Shown: positions 30,271 through 40,248, numbered from the stretch's first letter. The stretch: DNA of 64,000 nt from Hippopus hippopus (GCA_946811185.2 OX328096.1:70555345-70619344), one strand, 5' to 3'. Translations and numbers: made by a program. The notes: a model not told the origin generated them from the letters alone.

Positions 30271-33200
30271 ATAATGCCCCCAAGCTAATGTTTCAATCTT
30301 GTTTTCCGAGACAAACCTTTTATCATCACTTGATCCTAACGCTTTTTTGTTTAACTCTTCAGTATACATATTATGACCCCTACTTCTTAAAACGGTCATC
30401 TTTCTATACTGATCCTTTCCCGCAAGCAAACACTCTTTGTAATTATCAAAATTTATCTCTTTCTTAATAACCGCTTTTTTAACACCTTTACATCTTTTGT
30501 CTTCATTACCATCTAAGGTTTTATAAGCATACATTTTTGCTCCTAAACCAACAAACTCAGTCATAATCTTACCACCTAACTCATCTTTAAACTTTCCAAC
30601 TACTCCTGCATTACAATTATTTTTTAAGAAATGATCTTTAGGATAATTGCTCGTATCAAACGCATCTTTCTCCATATCCTTATACAAATTTTTAGTTTCT
30701 ATTTCGAGGATAAAACTATCTGTATCAGTATAACACATTCTAACCTTTTCACCATACTTAGCTTTAAGGTAGTTATAATAAGTTTTTTGCATATGCGTTT
30801 TACTAATGTCTAAGATGCTTAATCCTGAGTAAATAGGTTTATTATATTTTAAATTAGTGTTTTTCATGTGTACCGCTGTTAGGTTTTCATCGAATATTGT
30901 TGTGTGGTTATAGTTTGGTTTTGCTACCAATTTCTTATAACGCTCTTCACTAGAAACCAAGTGTATCGCTACTCTATTTCTAAGGTTTTCCATAGTCTTA
31001 CCAAAGACCGAATTATTCATCAACTTAAAAAAATCTTTCTCAAAATTATTTTTAGCCGCTTTTCTTAGTGTAATGTTTGTATCAATATATGATTTAAGCC
31101 ACGGGCTTTCCTCAAACTTAATTCCTCGATGTATTTTAGTAATCTTTAAACCTAAATCAACGCACGTTTTTAAGGCTTCATGATGATTAATATAATTCTT
31201 TTTATTATTTAAGTTTGGAATAAGTTTTTCTACTTTTTCTTTCTTTAAACGTTCAGGCGCTAAAGGAAAGTCATTGTGTAAATCATGCAACTCTTTAGGA
31301 TATTCTAAATCTACTTCTAATATACATGGGATTTCTCGCCAAATTTCTAATTCTTCACTCGTCATCCATTTAAAACCATGAGTAGGAAGAGGGTGACTCA
31401 TTGCCCAAGGGTAAAGGCTGTTTGCGTCTATATATATAATAAATATTTTGATGGTTTACTAGAATCATATAATTTATCCATATCCTCATTATTTGCTCTC
31501 GCGTATCTTTTACTACACATGCTAACACCTCCTCTGATACCCTTTAAAAGCATATCAGGATCGGATAAAAGCTCTAGGTTTACTTTCGTTATTTTTAATG
31601 TTGCATCCCAAGCTAAACCGGGAGCAGTATAATGCCAACTAGGATCTAAGTCATAGTTTTTACGACAAACATCTCTAAAGTTTTCGAGAACATCCGCTAA
31701 AAGCAATACATCTATTTCATTGTAAAATTCTAAGTAATCCTTAAACGTTTTTATATTAAAAGCTTTCCAAACCTTTTGTGCATGAGCATAATCTTCATCC
31801 GTAATTCCTTCTTTGTTTACACTCGAGTAAAATGATTCTTTGGGTGGTAATTTCTCTTCTTTAAGTTTATCAAAAGAATCAAGGTACTCATAAGGAAAAA
31901 CTCCTTTTCTCCTAACCAAGGGCAGAAGGTTTCCAGTAAAATATTTTGATAAAATTTTTAATTGACTTTCCTCTAAGTTGCTTGAAAGTTTATCCAAACT
32001 AGAACTCATAAACTTAAAGCTATCAAGAAATCTAATTTTATGGTTTAAATTTTCTCCAACCCAAATGTCTTTACTAAAACTAATATATTTCTCTTCGTTG
32101 TTTGGAATACAATCAATCTTCCCTTCAGATTTGCCAAGACATTTAATAAAAAGATGAGCGTCATATCCACTAAGATTATGTAGGTATACAGGTGTGAAGT
32201 TAGGATTTTTAGCTTTTAGATTGCATTTATTGTGCGCGGCACCTCTATATTTACCCGTAAAATGGCAATGATCTCTTACTCTAATATTATCTCTCGTAAA
32301 CTTATTACCACAAATCCAACAGCGTGTTTGTTGTTTATGTTTTATTTCTTCCTCTCTCGTAATTTTAATAGGTTTTGGATTTTGGTGATACCGTTGATGA
32401 ATTTCTTGTATATCAACTTTTAACTGGTTTATAAAAACTTCCTCAGCATTTTCTCCGACATAACTTCTTTTTATAGGAGCACACACAGCATCGTCAAAAC
32501 ATTTTATAATATAGAAAAAGCTGCAAGGTATATGCTTTTGACGTTGTATAGTATAACTCTTTTCCGGGTTTGGTTGGCATGTGTGTATTGGTTTTAAAAC
32601 ACTTTCAAAATCAGCGTATGCAATAAAGGGAACCTCAAGTTTTCTAGCGTGGTTTTCAAAAGCTACCATGGTACCTGGTTTTGGCATTTCTAAAGTAATA
32701 GTTTCGTGTTCATTACAGTATCGCATATGTTTTTCCAAAAGTTCTTTACTACCAAAATGATTTAAACATCGTTTACAACATTCTATATTTCCATTATGAG
32801 TATTTGTTATTTGTTTTTTTACTAATCTATTAAAGTTTTTTATGAGGGCATAGTGCATATTTTCTCCATCTGTAATAAGAAGAAGATCAACGTGTTTACT
32901 TTTTTCATCTTTTGTAAGCCTAAGAGGATAAATATATTCCTGATACCCATACACGTTTACACTAATTTCAGGATTTTGTTTTTCAAACTTATCGATATCT
33001 TTAAACGAAACAGGATACTCTATTCCATCCATGTTTAAACTACTTTCCCTCGCTTGCAAAGCCTTGTCAACTCTTTCTGCTTTATGCTCTTTAGGGTTTA
33101 ACGCTCTTGAAACGCACCATAAAAAGCATTTGTCATCTTTATTTTCCATATTGATAACTGCTTTTTTGTTAGCAATCCATTTTGGCAAAGGTAACCAACC

Positions 33201-33797
33201 ATTAGCTCTTAAAGGAACATAAACAGCTGTATGTAGTTCTAATTGTACTATACTTCTAAAAGTCCAACCACTACCTTCTCTTTGAAAATTAGCTAATTTT
33301 TCCATAATTTCATCTATCATTCTATTCAACAAATCCTCTATTTCTCCCTCGTTTAAATTTAAATGTTGTGCACTATGAAAAGCACGTTCAACAGGAGTTT
33401 GGTTAAGATCTGTCGGTTTTATTAATGTACACCTAAGTACAAGTTTTACCTTTGTTCCTAAATTATCTCGAAGAATATTTATAAGAGGCATCCACGTTTC
33501 TGCGAAAAATCTTTGTGGGTTATAATTTTCTCTACCCTCTATAACATGTTGTGTAGAATACCCTCTAAATGCGGATTGAGAAGCTCTAATCTCAAACGGT
33601 TGTCTTGGAGGGTAATTTTCTCTAACGTGTTCAACAATTTCATCCAAAACTTGCGCTATTTGCGTTGTCTCCACATTAGCAGTTAGCCAGTTACCAAAAT
33701 CAGTTACTCTTCTTTGTATAGATTCCGGAACGATAGCTGAGTAAACATTAGACGCAGCTCGTCTAGCTGCACTCGTAAATCTATTTAGGAAACTCAT
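30262..33797 (-). pseudogene. Protein-primed family-B DNA polymerase, frameshifted
   Basis: Replicates the element by protein priming. Two overlapping-family frames: 33797-31428 (789 aa) and 31401-30262 (379 aa from its first ATG). First frame: N-terminal domain with a WIANKKAVINMEN block (207-219), C2H2 finger (341-361), 3'-5' exonuclease motifs FIAYADFES (391-399), NLSGYDAH (541-548) and YNEIDVLLLAD (692-702), and an endonuclease-VII-like zinc motif CWICG..DHCHFTG..CN (493-526). Second frame: motif A just upstream of its ATG (DxxSLYP), motif B NNSVFG (129-134) and motif C YTDTDS (224-229). The break is a one-frame shift inside a TA run at ~31425-31440, directly before motif A. Catalytic residues are all present, split over two frames. 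Start at 33797 follows TATATATAAAA. Confidence 0.93.
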
Positions 33798-33841
33798 TTT
33801 TATATATATAATAAAAAACTTAAGTTAAAAATTTTTTTGTT

Positions 33842-34189
33842 TCAAAAAATGTTAATCTTATATTTATTTTTCCAAATTCTCCCATTCCAGTTCTCAATCG
33901 TTTGTGGGCAGCGATCTATAAATTTACCCGCCTTATAAACTGATGGAAAGCTTTTTATTTCACCAGTTTCAACATCCTCTAAACTAACTTTCTTAGGATT
34001 ATGCATAATAGTCTTTAATCTATCAAACTTAGGGTCTTTACTTCTTTCTTTTTTAGGTAACTTAGGTGACTCCTCTGGTAACAATCCATGTTCTTTCACC
34101 AACTCAACTAACCGCTTTTTATCCCAGTATCCGTAAAAATTTATATTATTTTCTTTAAGAATTTTTTTTAAATCCGTAATCTTTATCAT
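33842..34189 (-). CDS. SAP-like plus NUMOD-like DNA-binding protein
   Basis: 115 residues. Residues 2-35 (TDLKKILKENNINFYGYWDK..LVELVKEHG) resemble a SAP helix-turn-helix. Residues 68-112 (ETGEIKSFPSVYKAGKFI..TIENWNGRIWKNKYKI) resemble the NUMOD1-type helical module attached to homing nucleases, with its final aromatic K-x-K pattern. No nuclease motif is present. It could bind element DNA or target DNA. Start follows TATATAAAA. Domain calls are by pattern only. Confidence 0.65.
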   Translation of the reverse strand: MIKITDLKKILKENNINFYGYWDKKRLVELVKEHGLLPEESPKLPKKERSKDPKFDRLKTIMHNPKKVSLEDVETGEIKSFPSVYKAGKFIDRCPQTIENWNGRIWKNKYKINIF

Positions 34190-34210
34190 TTTTATATAGG
34201 AAAAAATATC

Positions 34211-35497
34211 TTAATACACTACACTCATTTTATTTCCATCAGACTGGAAGTTGATTAACCTATCGCTAATAATAACAGCATATGCCTCTGTGTTTGCAGG
34301 TGCATTTTCAGTAAAACTCGCTTTGATTTGGATATCGGTGACTGAGTATTTTAATCTCTCACTCTGTTTGGAAACGTCAAACACAAACAAAGGATAAAGG
34401 GTTTTATAATCTGGGGGAGTAATGTTAGGGTTTGACACCAATTCATCCATGTTATAAAACTTAGATCTAAATAAAGCAGCATCACCATACACTCTACTAA
34501 ATTGATGCGCAGTGAATGAAAGATTATAATCAATAGCGGGATATCTAGTAGAATTTAACGTAACATAAATATTTTTAACGTTTTTATGATCAAATATGGC
34601 TGGATTTTGTAGTTGGTTACCACTTTTATCAGTCTGAAAGCCAACAATGATAAAACGTGGCACCTCAGGTGATGATTTGACAGAAAGTCTCCAGGTAAAT
34701 AATGTTGACTGAGGAACCGCGATAGAGTCGCACAGTCTCATTCTATATCCAACCGCTATTTTTTCTTTTTTCTCGATAATTTTATAAAGTTCCATCTTCT
34801 CTCCATCTGCGGGTAGCATGTGTGGTATAAACCAAGATATTCTAAGTAAATTAACTCTACCATCATTAGGAGCAGCACCATCTCTAAAAATTGCATCATT
34901 ATCATCATTTCTTGTCAAGGTGAGAGTTTGCTTCATTCCGTACAATATCTTGTTATAATCATCACAAAAACCAAATATATGTTTTAATGGAACTCTGAAG
35001 CTAAAGGTACCTCTTGGAAGGGCATCCCTAATAATATACCTTCTTCTTACTTCAAAACCAGTGTTTCCAGCAGCTGCATCAGCTGTTGTATCTTTATACC
35101 AACATTGATTTAACCCTTGTGATTTAGAAAAATCATCCGGATATTTTAACAAACCAAGCATTGTAGTAGCCTGGCCAGGATACAATAGGGATTCAATCTC
35201 CATACCTGAAAGTTGATACTTAATATTTTTAACAAGATACATCAAAGCGTTGTTTGTTAAAGAAATATTAATGTTAGCATCGTAAACTGCACCAGTATCA
35301 CTTCTTACTAATTCACCTACAATGAGTAAATAACTCTCACTAGGATGAGTAAAAATATCTTGAGTCTCAATGTTAATCCTAATATCTCCTCCTGAGTTGT
35401 TGAGGTTTGTACCAGTGATTGGTTCGTACTCATGGTGTTCATACTCATCAATGCTATCATCTTTTAAAATTGGTTCGGTTATTTTTAAAATGTCCAT
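34211..35497 (-). CDS. Major capsid protein candidate (double jelly-roll, hexon-like)
   Basis: 428 residues, the largest structural-type protein of the element, rich in beta-strand patterns and almost free of Cys. The block DIRINIETQDIFTHPSESYL, the following ALMYLVKNIKYQLSGMEIES and LLYPGQATTMLGL are typical of the hexon-like proteins reported for Polintons and adintoviruses. A second beta-rich half (RLSVKSSPEVPRFIIVGFQT, VYVTLNSTRYP-like strand, SFTAHQFSRVYGDAA) fits a second jelly roll. The length is at the short end for hexon-type proteins. Gene lies between the SAP/NUMOD gene and the core genes. Assignment is from pattern recall; a structure prediction would settle it. Confidence 0.72.
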   Translation of the reverse strand: MDILKITEPILKDDSIDEYEHHEYEPITGTNLNNSGGDIRINIETQDIFTHPSESYLLIVGELVRSDTGAVYDANINISLTNNALMYLVKNIKYQLSGMEIESLLYPGQATTMLGLLKYPDDFSKSQGLNQCWYKDTTADAAAGNTGFEVRRRYIIRDALPRGTFSFRVPLKHIFGFCDDYNKILYGMKQTLTLTRNDDNDAIFRDGAAPNDGRVNLLRISWFIPHMLPADGEKMELYKIIEKKEKIAVGYRMRLCDSIAVPQSTLFTWRLSVKSSPEVPRFIIVGFQTDKSGNQLQNPAIFDHKNVKNIYVTLNSTRYPAIDYNLSFTAHQFSRVYGDAALFRSKFYNMDELVSNPNITPPDYKTLYPLFVFDVSKQSERLKYSVTDIQIKASFTENAPANTEAYAVIISDRLINFQSDGNKMSVVY

Positions 35498-35539
35498 TTT
35501 ATTATTACAATTATAATTTTAAATAAAATTATAATTGCG

Positions 35540-35899
35540 TTAAATTTCTAACCAAAGCTGGGGGAAGGACTTATTATTTTCATCATTAACAAACACACTT
35601 TCAAGTTTAATGTTTCTCGCGATATCTATTTTAGTTTTAGGATAAACTCTATTACCGTATAGAAGTGTTATTTGTGGTATACCACACTTTTGTAAATCTT
35701 CATTCACCTTTTCCTCAATCTCTTTCATCTTGATTACTTTTTCGGGAGATAACTTCACAATAGCTTTTTTATAACCATATTTCGTGTTATTAATTTCGAG
35801 GATTTCACAATCTTCTATGTTTAAAGACGCACCTATTATATTAATAAAAATAGTATTATATTTTTTATAATCTACACGATCAAATTTTAATTCTGACAT
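35540..35899 (-). CDS. Hypothetical Polinton protein (119 aa)
   Basis: The open frame reaches an ATG at 35944, but I favour the ATG at 35899 (MSELKFDRVDYKKYN) because a TATATAAAA box, as at the other genes, sits directly ahead of it. Mixed alpha/beta, with a hydrophobic strand TIFINIIGASLNIE, a KAIVKLSPEKVIKMKEIEE helix and a basic YGNRVYPKTKIDIARNIKLE segment. No recognised family. Single-stranded DNA binding would be a reasonable guess for this size and position, but nothing proves it. Confidence 0.6.
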   Translation of the reverse strand: MSELKFDRVDYKKYNTIFINIIGASLNIEDCEILEINNTKYGYKKAIVKLSPEKVIKMKEIEEKVNEDLQKCGIPQITLLYGNRVYPKTKIDIARNIKLESVFVNDENNKSFPQLWLEI

Positions 35900-35951
35900 T
35901 ATCTTTTTATATAATGAATATAATTTTCTTAACTTATTATTCATTTTTTCT

Positions 35952-36350
35952 TCATACTGTTTTAATGCCTGCTCCCCCGTTTAATCTTTTAACTAAGTCT
36001 TGAATAGCAATGGCGCTTCCATCTATTAATGTACTAATGTCTCGCATTTTAGGAGTATCATCAGGTTTCGGCATTGCGCTATATTTTTGTAAAATTTCCC
36101 TCGATTTTGCTGTCAAAGCTTTCGTAACTAATTTTTTCCCTACATCTACAGCCGCACTTTTTCCAACCTCTAAAGCTTTCTTTGCACCTTCCTTAGCTAC
36201 ACTCTTTCCTACATCAAGGGCAGAAGACGCAATTTGTTTAGCCGCGCTACTTGTGAAAAGCCTCGCTAAAAAATTAGCAACGCTATCAAAGATTCCGGCA
36301 CCACCGTATGAATATCTTCTTTTAAATCCGTGTTTTTTAGTAATGATCAT
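35952..36350 (-). CDS. Virion core protein, adenovirus pX/pVI-like
   Basis: 132 residues. A basic N-terminus (KKHGFKRRYSYGGAG) is followed by an amphipathic, Ala/Lys-rich helix with repeated VGKSxAxxxGKK motifs (47-75) and a C-terminal tail. The composition fits a DNA-condensing or membrane-active core peptide. LNGG-A at 123-127 matches the adenain cleavage consensus (M/I/L)-X-G-G|X, and the element encodes an adenain-like protease at 42470. Start follows TATTATAAAA. Family call is by pattern and context. Confidence 0.65.
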   Translation of the reverse strand: MIITKKHGFKRRYSYGGAGIFDSVANFLARLFTSSAAKQIASSALDVGKSVAKEGAKKALEVGKSAAVDVGKKLVTKALTAKSREILQKYSAMPKPDDTPKMRDISTLIDGSAIAIQDLVKRLNGGAGIKTV

Positions 36351-36352
36351 TT

Positions 36353-37255
36353 TTATAATATAGACATTAAATTTTTATAAGCGTATGAATTTAAAACGCT
36401 TTGTCTTTTTAATTCGTCACAAATGCTCACTATCTCGTTTCTTACACCTGTGTTACCCGCTGCTTTACTTGCCAATAACAGGTCTAGTCTTTCTATTAAT
36501 GCGTTAGGGTCAGATGGGATAACGATACCCTTTCCTTCAAGCATTTCATCAGGCGTTTTTAAATCACCATACCAAACAGGTTTAAGAATGTCTCTCCATT
36601 TTTTGCTTCTAGAATATTTAGGATATGGATTATCCGGATCGTTATTTCGATGAAGAGAGTTGGTTTGTTTCATTAAATGTATATAAGTTTCAAGATCCTC
36701 AGGTGTATATATTTTTTCTGGATCTTTAGAAACAATTAACTCCCATAAACCAGGTGTTCCTTTATACGTATAAATACCAACAATAATATCATCTTTATCA
36801 ATTATAGCCATTTTGCTACCAATATAAAATTTACCATCTTCATCACGTAATCCATGTGCTTTATCAACATCACCTTTACTAAAAATTTTTGTTAGATACT
36901 CCCTTGCAAGTGGTCCAATAAAATGTTTATCTTCATATTTTTTTAATTGACTTTCCTCAATAGTTGGTTTTTCTTCAGAGGGATAAGCTTCTATTGTTGG
37001 AAAAGCTGGTAGATTAATAGCTTGCGGTAACTTTTCGATAGCTTCTTTAATAGGTTTAAGTTCTTTTGTAATCTCCTTTGCTGTAGCTTTTTGCGTTTCC
37101 GTAATCGGTGTAAAAAACTTTGAAAGATCGGCTTGTAATTCTTGTTTACCCGTTCTCTCCGCTAGTAGATTATCCCGAATCTTCTTTCTCGTTTCAAGAT
37201 AATCTTTTACAATTAAATCCCTTTTTGCGGGATCAGTGATTTTTAAAAAAGACAT
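36353..37255 (-). CDS. Recurrent Polinton protein with GTPGLWELI motif
   Basis: 300 residues. Residues 1-105 form a Lys/Glu-rich helical N-terminus with coiled-coil character. The C-terminal half holds YKGTPGLWELIVS (163-175), a TNSLHRNNDPDNPYPKYSRS segment and KKWRDILKPVWYGDLKTPDE, a signature that I recognise from many invertebrate Polinton-like elements without an assigned function. Being between the core genes, a structural or scaffold role is likely. No TATA box abuts this ATG, and the gene starts three bases after a poly-T, so it may share a transcript. Confidence 0.65.
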   Translation of the reverse strand: MSFLKITDPAKRDLIVKDYLETRKKIRDNLLAERTGKQELQADLSKFFTPITETQKATAKEITKELKPIKEAIEKLPQAINLPAFPTIEAYPSEEKPTIEESQLKKYEDKHFIGPLAREYLTKIFSKGDVDKAHGLRDEDGKFYIGSKMAIIDKDDIIVGIYTYKGTPGLWELIVSKDPEKIYTPEDLETYIHLMKQTNSLHRNNDPDNPYPKYSRSKKWRDILKPVWYGDLKTPDEMLEGKGIVIPSDPNALIERLDLLLASKAAGNTGVRNEIVSICDELKRQSVLNSYAYKNLMSIL

Positions 37256-37411
37256 TTTTTTAATTACTAAAATAATTTTTTAACGTAGTTTTTGTCATAG
37301 TTTTTAACATAGTTTTTGACATAGTTTTTTAACACGTTTTAATATATAAGATATTACATGGCTGAGGTATCGCCTATTTCACAAATACACTTACACCTTA
37401 TCTCAGGGAGA

Positions 37412-38092
37412 TTACATCGTGGTCGAAGAATTCTTTTCAACAAGCCTCCGAAAGGACTCACACGCTTCTTGCCTCCCCTTTTCGATCAAGCTTTCTTCGT
37501 TTTCGGTAGATATCTTCTTTTTGATCTTGGTACGTATCTCATCCTTCATGCTTTTATATTTTTCTAATTCTTCCATGATTAGTTTGAATTCATCATCAGA
37601 GATATAATTGTCAGTTAAAGCTTTCGATATATGTGAAGCAATTGTATCTAACTTAGCATCAGCTATCATTTTAATCTTTTGATGTTTTTCTGCCTTGGTT
37701 CTCGAATTTCTTACTACGTATTTACCTACTAACGAAAGTAGACCGGTTGCCGCAGCTGTTGCTTCTAATACCACAACTGCTGGAATAGCTACAATAGTAG
37801 ATAGTAAACCGATTCCACCTACTCCTGAAGCCATGGTTACCGTGATCAAAACCGTGTCAATATTGTCAACGATTCTCGCGGCTCTAAAATATTTCTTAGC
37901 TAGAGTTTCTCTTTCTCGAATTTCATTTTCGAGAAACTTTTGTACCTCAGATATTTTTTGTAAACGATAGGAATGACCTTTGTCATCTCCCATTGCATGC
38001 ATCTCAATAGGTGGGGCGCTTGCAGTATTTCTTTCTCGAGGTAGCGGAGGATATATTTTTTTATAGGGATGTTCTTGATCTGTATCTGCCAT
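37412..38092 (-). CDS. Recurrent Polinton protein with two hydrophobic helices
   Basis: 226 residues. N-terminal Pro-rich tail (PYKKIYPPLPRERN), a helix at ~42-72, then a Gly/Ala-rich hydrophobic hairpin (83-125: LITVTMASGVGGIGLLSTIV and AVVVLEATAAATGLLSLVGK) and a charged helical C-terminus with ISDDEFKLIMEELEKYKSMK. Similar proteins recur in Polinton-like elements of molluscs, corals and arthropods. The hairpin suggests membrane insertion, comparable in logic to an internal virion lytic protein, but this is inference. Confidence 0.6.
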   Translation of the reverse strand: MADTDQEHPYKKIYPPLPRERNTASAPPIEMHAMGDDKGHSYRLQKISEVQKFLENEIRERETLAKKYFRAARIVDNIDTVLITVTMASGVGGIGLLSTIVAIPAVVVLEATAAATGLLSLVGKYVVRNSRTKAEKHQKIKMIADAKLDTIASHISKALTDNYISDDEFKLIMEELEKYKSMKDEIRTKIKKKISTENEESLIEKGRQEACESFRRLVEKNSSTTM

Positions 38093-38113
38093 TTTATTAA
38101 AATGATAATTTTT

Positions 38114-38491
38114 TTATCTCAAATATTTTAGATAACAGAATAACTCTCCCTCAGATATTTCAATTGGTTTTTGTGAGAAATTATAAATGTAGACTAAGAT
38201 ATCATTAGCCTCGTTATCAAGATGTGTCCCATTAAAAATGGTTAAACTATCTTTCCATTTATTACTAACAGATATCACTACAACTCCTCGTGTAGTTATA
38301 TAACCAAATTCTAGCGAAACTCTCATGCCATCATGAGGAGGAATCTTGATAGTTACTTGCGAGTATATTTTCCATTTTAGAGGATCTTGCTTTAAGGAAG
38401 GATATCTTACTCCTTGTAAATGAGGTTTCCAAAATATAGTTTTATGTTGAGTAGTAATATTAGGTTTTATACCAAATTTATGTATATCCAT
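38114..38491 (-). CDS. dUTPase-fold-like beta protein
   Basis: 125 residues, all-beta pattern. The arrangement IKIPPHDGMRVSLEFG..ITTRGVVVIS..DNEANDILVYIYNFSQ..IEISEGELFCYLKY parallels trimeric dUTPases: a strand ending in IP.G, a central V.D strand pair, then a NF..... E+..G+ strand that normally precedes the catalytic tail. The catalytic Asp/Tyr motif and the Ser-rich P-loop-like tail are absent, so enzymatic activity is doubtful and a structural or binding role is more likely. Start follows TATTATAAAT. Confidence 0.5.
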   Translation of the reverse strand: MDIHKFGIKPNITTQHKTIFWKPHLQGVRYPSLKQDPLKWKIYSQVTIKIPPHDGMRVSLEFGYITTRGVVVISVSNKWKDSLTIFNGTHLDNEANDILVYIYNFSQKPIEISEGELFCYLKYLR

Positions 38492-38493
38492 AT

Positions 38494-39078
38494 TTATAAT
38501 ATAGCTCCTAAAATAGGTATATTAGCGAATGGACTATTAGGTCCGAGTAAAATTCCTCTTCCATCATATATTTTTCCTCCTTGCTTTAAATACAACCCAT
38601 TACCAACGGACTCTAATCCTTTACCTTTGTATGGTTTTAGGTATAATCCACATCCATCAGTTTCAACTTGACAAACACATCCTCCTTTTTTAAGATAAAG
38701 ACCCGATCCCATTGCTTTCGATACACCTGATTGAGCTAATCCAGAAAGAGCACCAACACCTAAAGCTGGTAAAACGGTTTTTGCGAGCATCGGTAAAGCT
38801 CTAGCAGCTAACCCAGCCAACATTCCGAGAAAACCTCCCTCTATTTTCGTGTTATGTTTTAGTTGTTTCGCAGACATTCTAATAGTTATACCTCTACCCT
38901 CCTCATAGGCTTTAGCTATTTGTCTCGCTTGTGAATCGGTAATTGCTAAAACATCATTACCACGTAAATCTTCATGACCTAAACGAATACTTACTGGGCA
39001 ACCAGCTTTAACAGCATATTGAAGCTTTTGCTTTTGTCCTTCCGATATATTTACTTTAACATTAGTGTAACTCGTCAT
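38494..39078 (-). CDS. Core/membrane-active protein with GLYLK repeats
   Basis: 194 residues. The N-terminal domain (1-75) contains SIRLGHEDLRGNDVLAITDS and a helix, and is recurrent in Polintons. IEGG-F at 79-83 matches the adenain consensus; cleavage there would free the hydrophobic segment GFLGMLAGLAARALPMLAKT (82-101). The C-terminal part carries three GLYLK motifs (GSGLYLKKGG, GCGLYLKPYK, GNGLYLKQGG) and ends in a hydrophobic tail. Comparable to adenoviral pVI/pX in layout. Start follows TATATATAAA. Confidence 0.65.
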   Translation of the reverse strand: MTSYTNVKVNISEGQKQKLQYAVKAGCPVSIRLGHEDLRGNDVLAITDSQARQIAKAYEEGRGITIRMSAKQLKHNTKIEGGFLGMLAGLAARALPMLAKTVLPALGVGALSGLAQSGVSKAMGSGLYLKKGGCVCQVETDGCGLYLKPYKGKGLESVGNGLYLKQGGKIYDGRGILLGPNSPFANIPILGAIL

Positions 39079-39101
39079 TTTATATATAACTATTTTTTTA
39101 T

Positions 39102-39875
39102 TTATCTCGCTTCTCTAATATGAAACCTAATCGTTAAATTTTCACCTCTAAGATTTAGTAACGTTCCATTTTGATCCGTAATATTTACCTCTAGGTTATG
39201 TATTTCATCTAACGTTATTGGTAAGTATACTAAATTAACTGGTGACTCAATTATCTTATATCCGGGTGCAACATCCGGGAAAAAAGAGTAAATAACGATT
39301 TTTGTCGAACCATTAACGTAACTTCCCGAAATAATATCTATGTTCACGAGCAAACTATTTATACTAAGAATGTTCACTACATTTTCTGACTCGTAAAATC
39401 CTTGCGTATATTTAGCGCGAGTAAATCCTAATACTTTGGCAATGGAGCCCGGTTGATTAAAATCTACTTGATAATCATCTTCTAAGGTAATAACAGACTT
39501 TAGGGTATTGGTGTTTGCAGAAATGTTAATAGGATACCCTTCATTAACTCTATCATAATGGCCATTTTTTCTCATTTCCTGGTGAATAGTATCATTAATG
39601 TCAACAAGGTCATAACTTCCTTCAGGTATTTTTATTTTAACCCACGAATTACCATTGTCTGGAGAATAAACGAATGTATTGTTCGTTTCATCAATGTTTG
39701 GAAAAGAGTAGTATGTTTCAAGGTTTACTAAAGCTATTTCATATACTTTATCCTTTTCCAGCTGAATTGGGGGATTAAACCTTGTTCTAAAACGTGTTTT
39801 GTTGGCGCTTACTATAATTTGAAATGATGTTTTGTGGTTTGTATTTTTTACAATTTGTTCTAAAAGATCTTCCAT
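39102..39875 (-). CDS. Minor capsid (penton-like) jelly-roll candidate
   Basis: 257 residues, beta-rich. The block KVYEIALVNLETYYSFPNID with WVKIKIPEGSYDLVDINDTI is characteristic of the single jelly-roll penton-type protein of Polintons and adintoviruses; further strands (SIAKVLGF, VNILSINSLLVNIDIISG, HNLEVNITDQNGTLLNLRGE, LTIRFHIRE) complete the pattern. It would form capsid vertices together with the hexon-like protein at 34211 and anchor the fibre encoded at 42898. Start follows TATATTATAAA. Confidence 0.75.
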   Translation of the reverse strand: MEDLLEQIVKNTNHKTSFQIIVSANKTRFRTRFNPPIQLEKDKVYEIALVNLETYYSFPNIDETNNTFVYSPDNGNSWVKIKIPEGSYDLVDINDTIHQEMRKNGHYDRVNEGYPINISANTNTLKSVITLEDDYQVDFNQPGSIAKVLGFTRAKYTQGFYESENVVNILSINSLLVNIDIISGSYVNGSTKIVIYSFFPDVAPGYKIIESPVNLVYLPITLDEIHNLEVNITDQNGTLLNLRGENLTIRFHIREAR

Positions 39876-39890
39876 TTTATAATATATAAT

Positions 39891-40226
39891 TTATTTTTTA
39901 TATGTTGGGAAAAAAATTGGAATGATATTTTCTAACGTGTCATAAATATTTTTTATATTACCTAATTCTGAACAAGTTGTTGCTATTTCAACAAACACTT
40001 TTTTCAAACTTTCAATATCATCATCATTATCATTACCCAAACTATATCCAATCTCACACATTAAATTAAATAACTCTTGTCTGTGATTTATTAACAACCG
40101 AAGAAAAAGTCTAGATTCGTGAGAATTTATAATATCTTCCGAGTTTCTCGCTCGATATTCTTTTATTATATTATCAAATACATTCATAGCTTTATTTAGA
40201 TCATCTATTAAATTAATTACATCCAT
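39891..40226 (-). CDS. Hypothetical helical Polinton protein (111 aa)
   Basis: The frame is open further upstream to 40304, but that stretch overlaps the end of the ATPase frame. The ATG at 40226 is directly preceded by TATATTATAAAA, so it is taken as the start (MDVINLIDDLNKAMNVFDN). All-helical, acidic (NDNDDDIES at ~63-71), no recognised family. Confidence 0.6.
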   Translation of the reverse strand: MDVINLIDDLNKAMNVFDNIIKEYRARNSEDIINSHESRLFLRLLINHRQELFNLMCEIGYSLGNDNDDDIESLKKVFVEIATTCSELGNIKNIYDTLENIIPIFFPTYKK

Positions 40227-40248
40227 TTTTATAATATATAATTTATTT

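Noticed and set aside
35900..35944. Upstream ATG at 35944 for the 119-aa protein
   Set aside because: The TATATAAAA box typical of this element directly precedes the internal ATG at 35899 instead.
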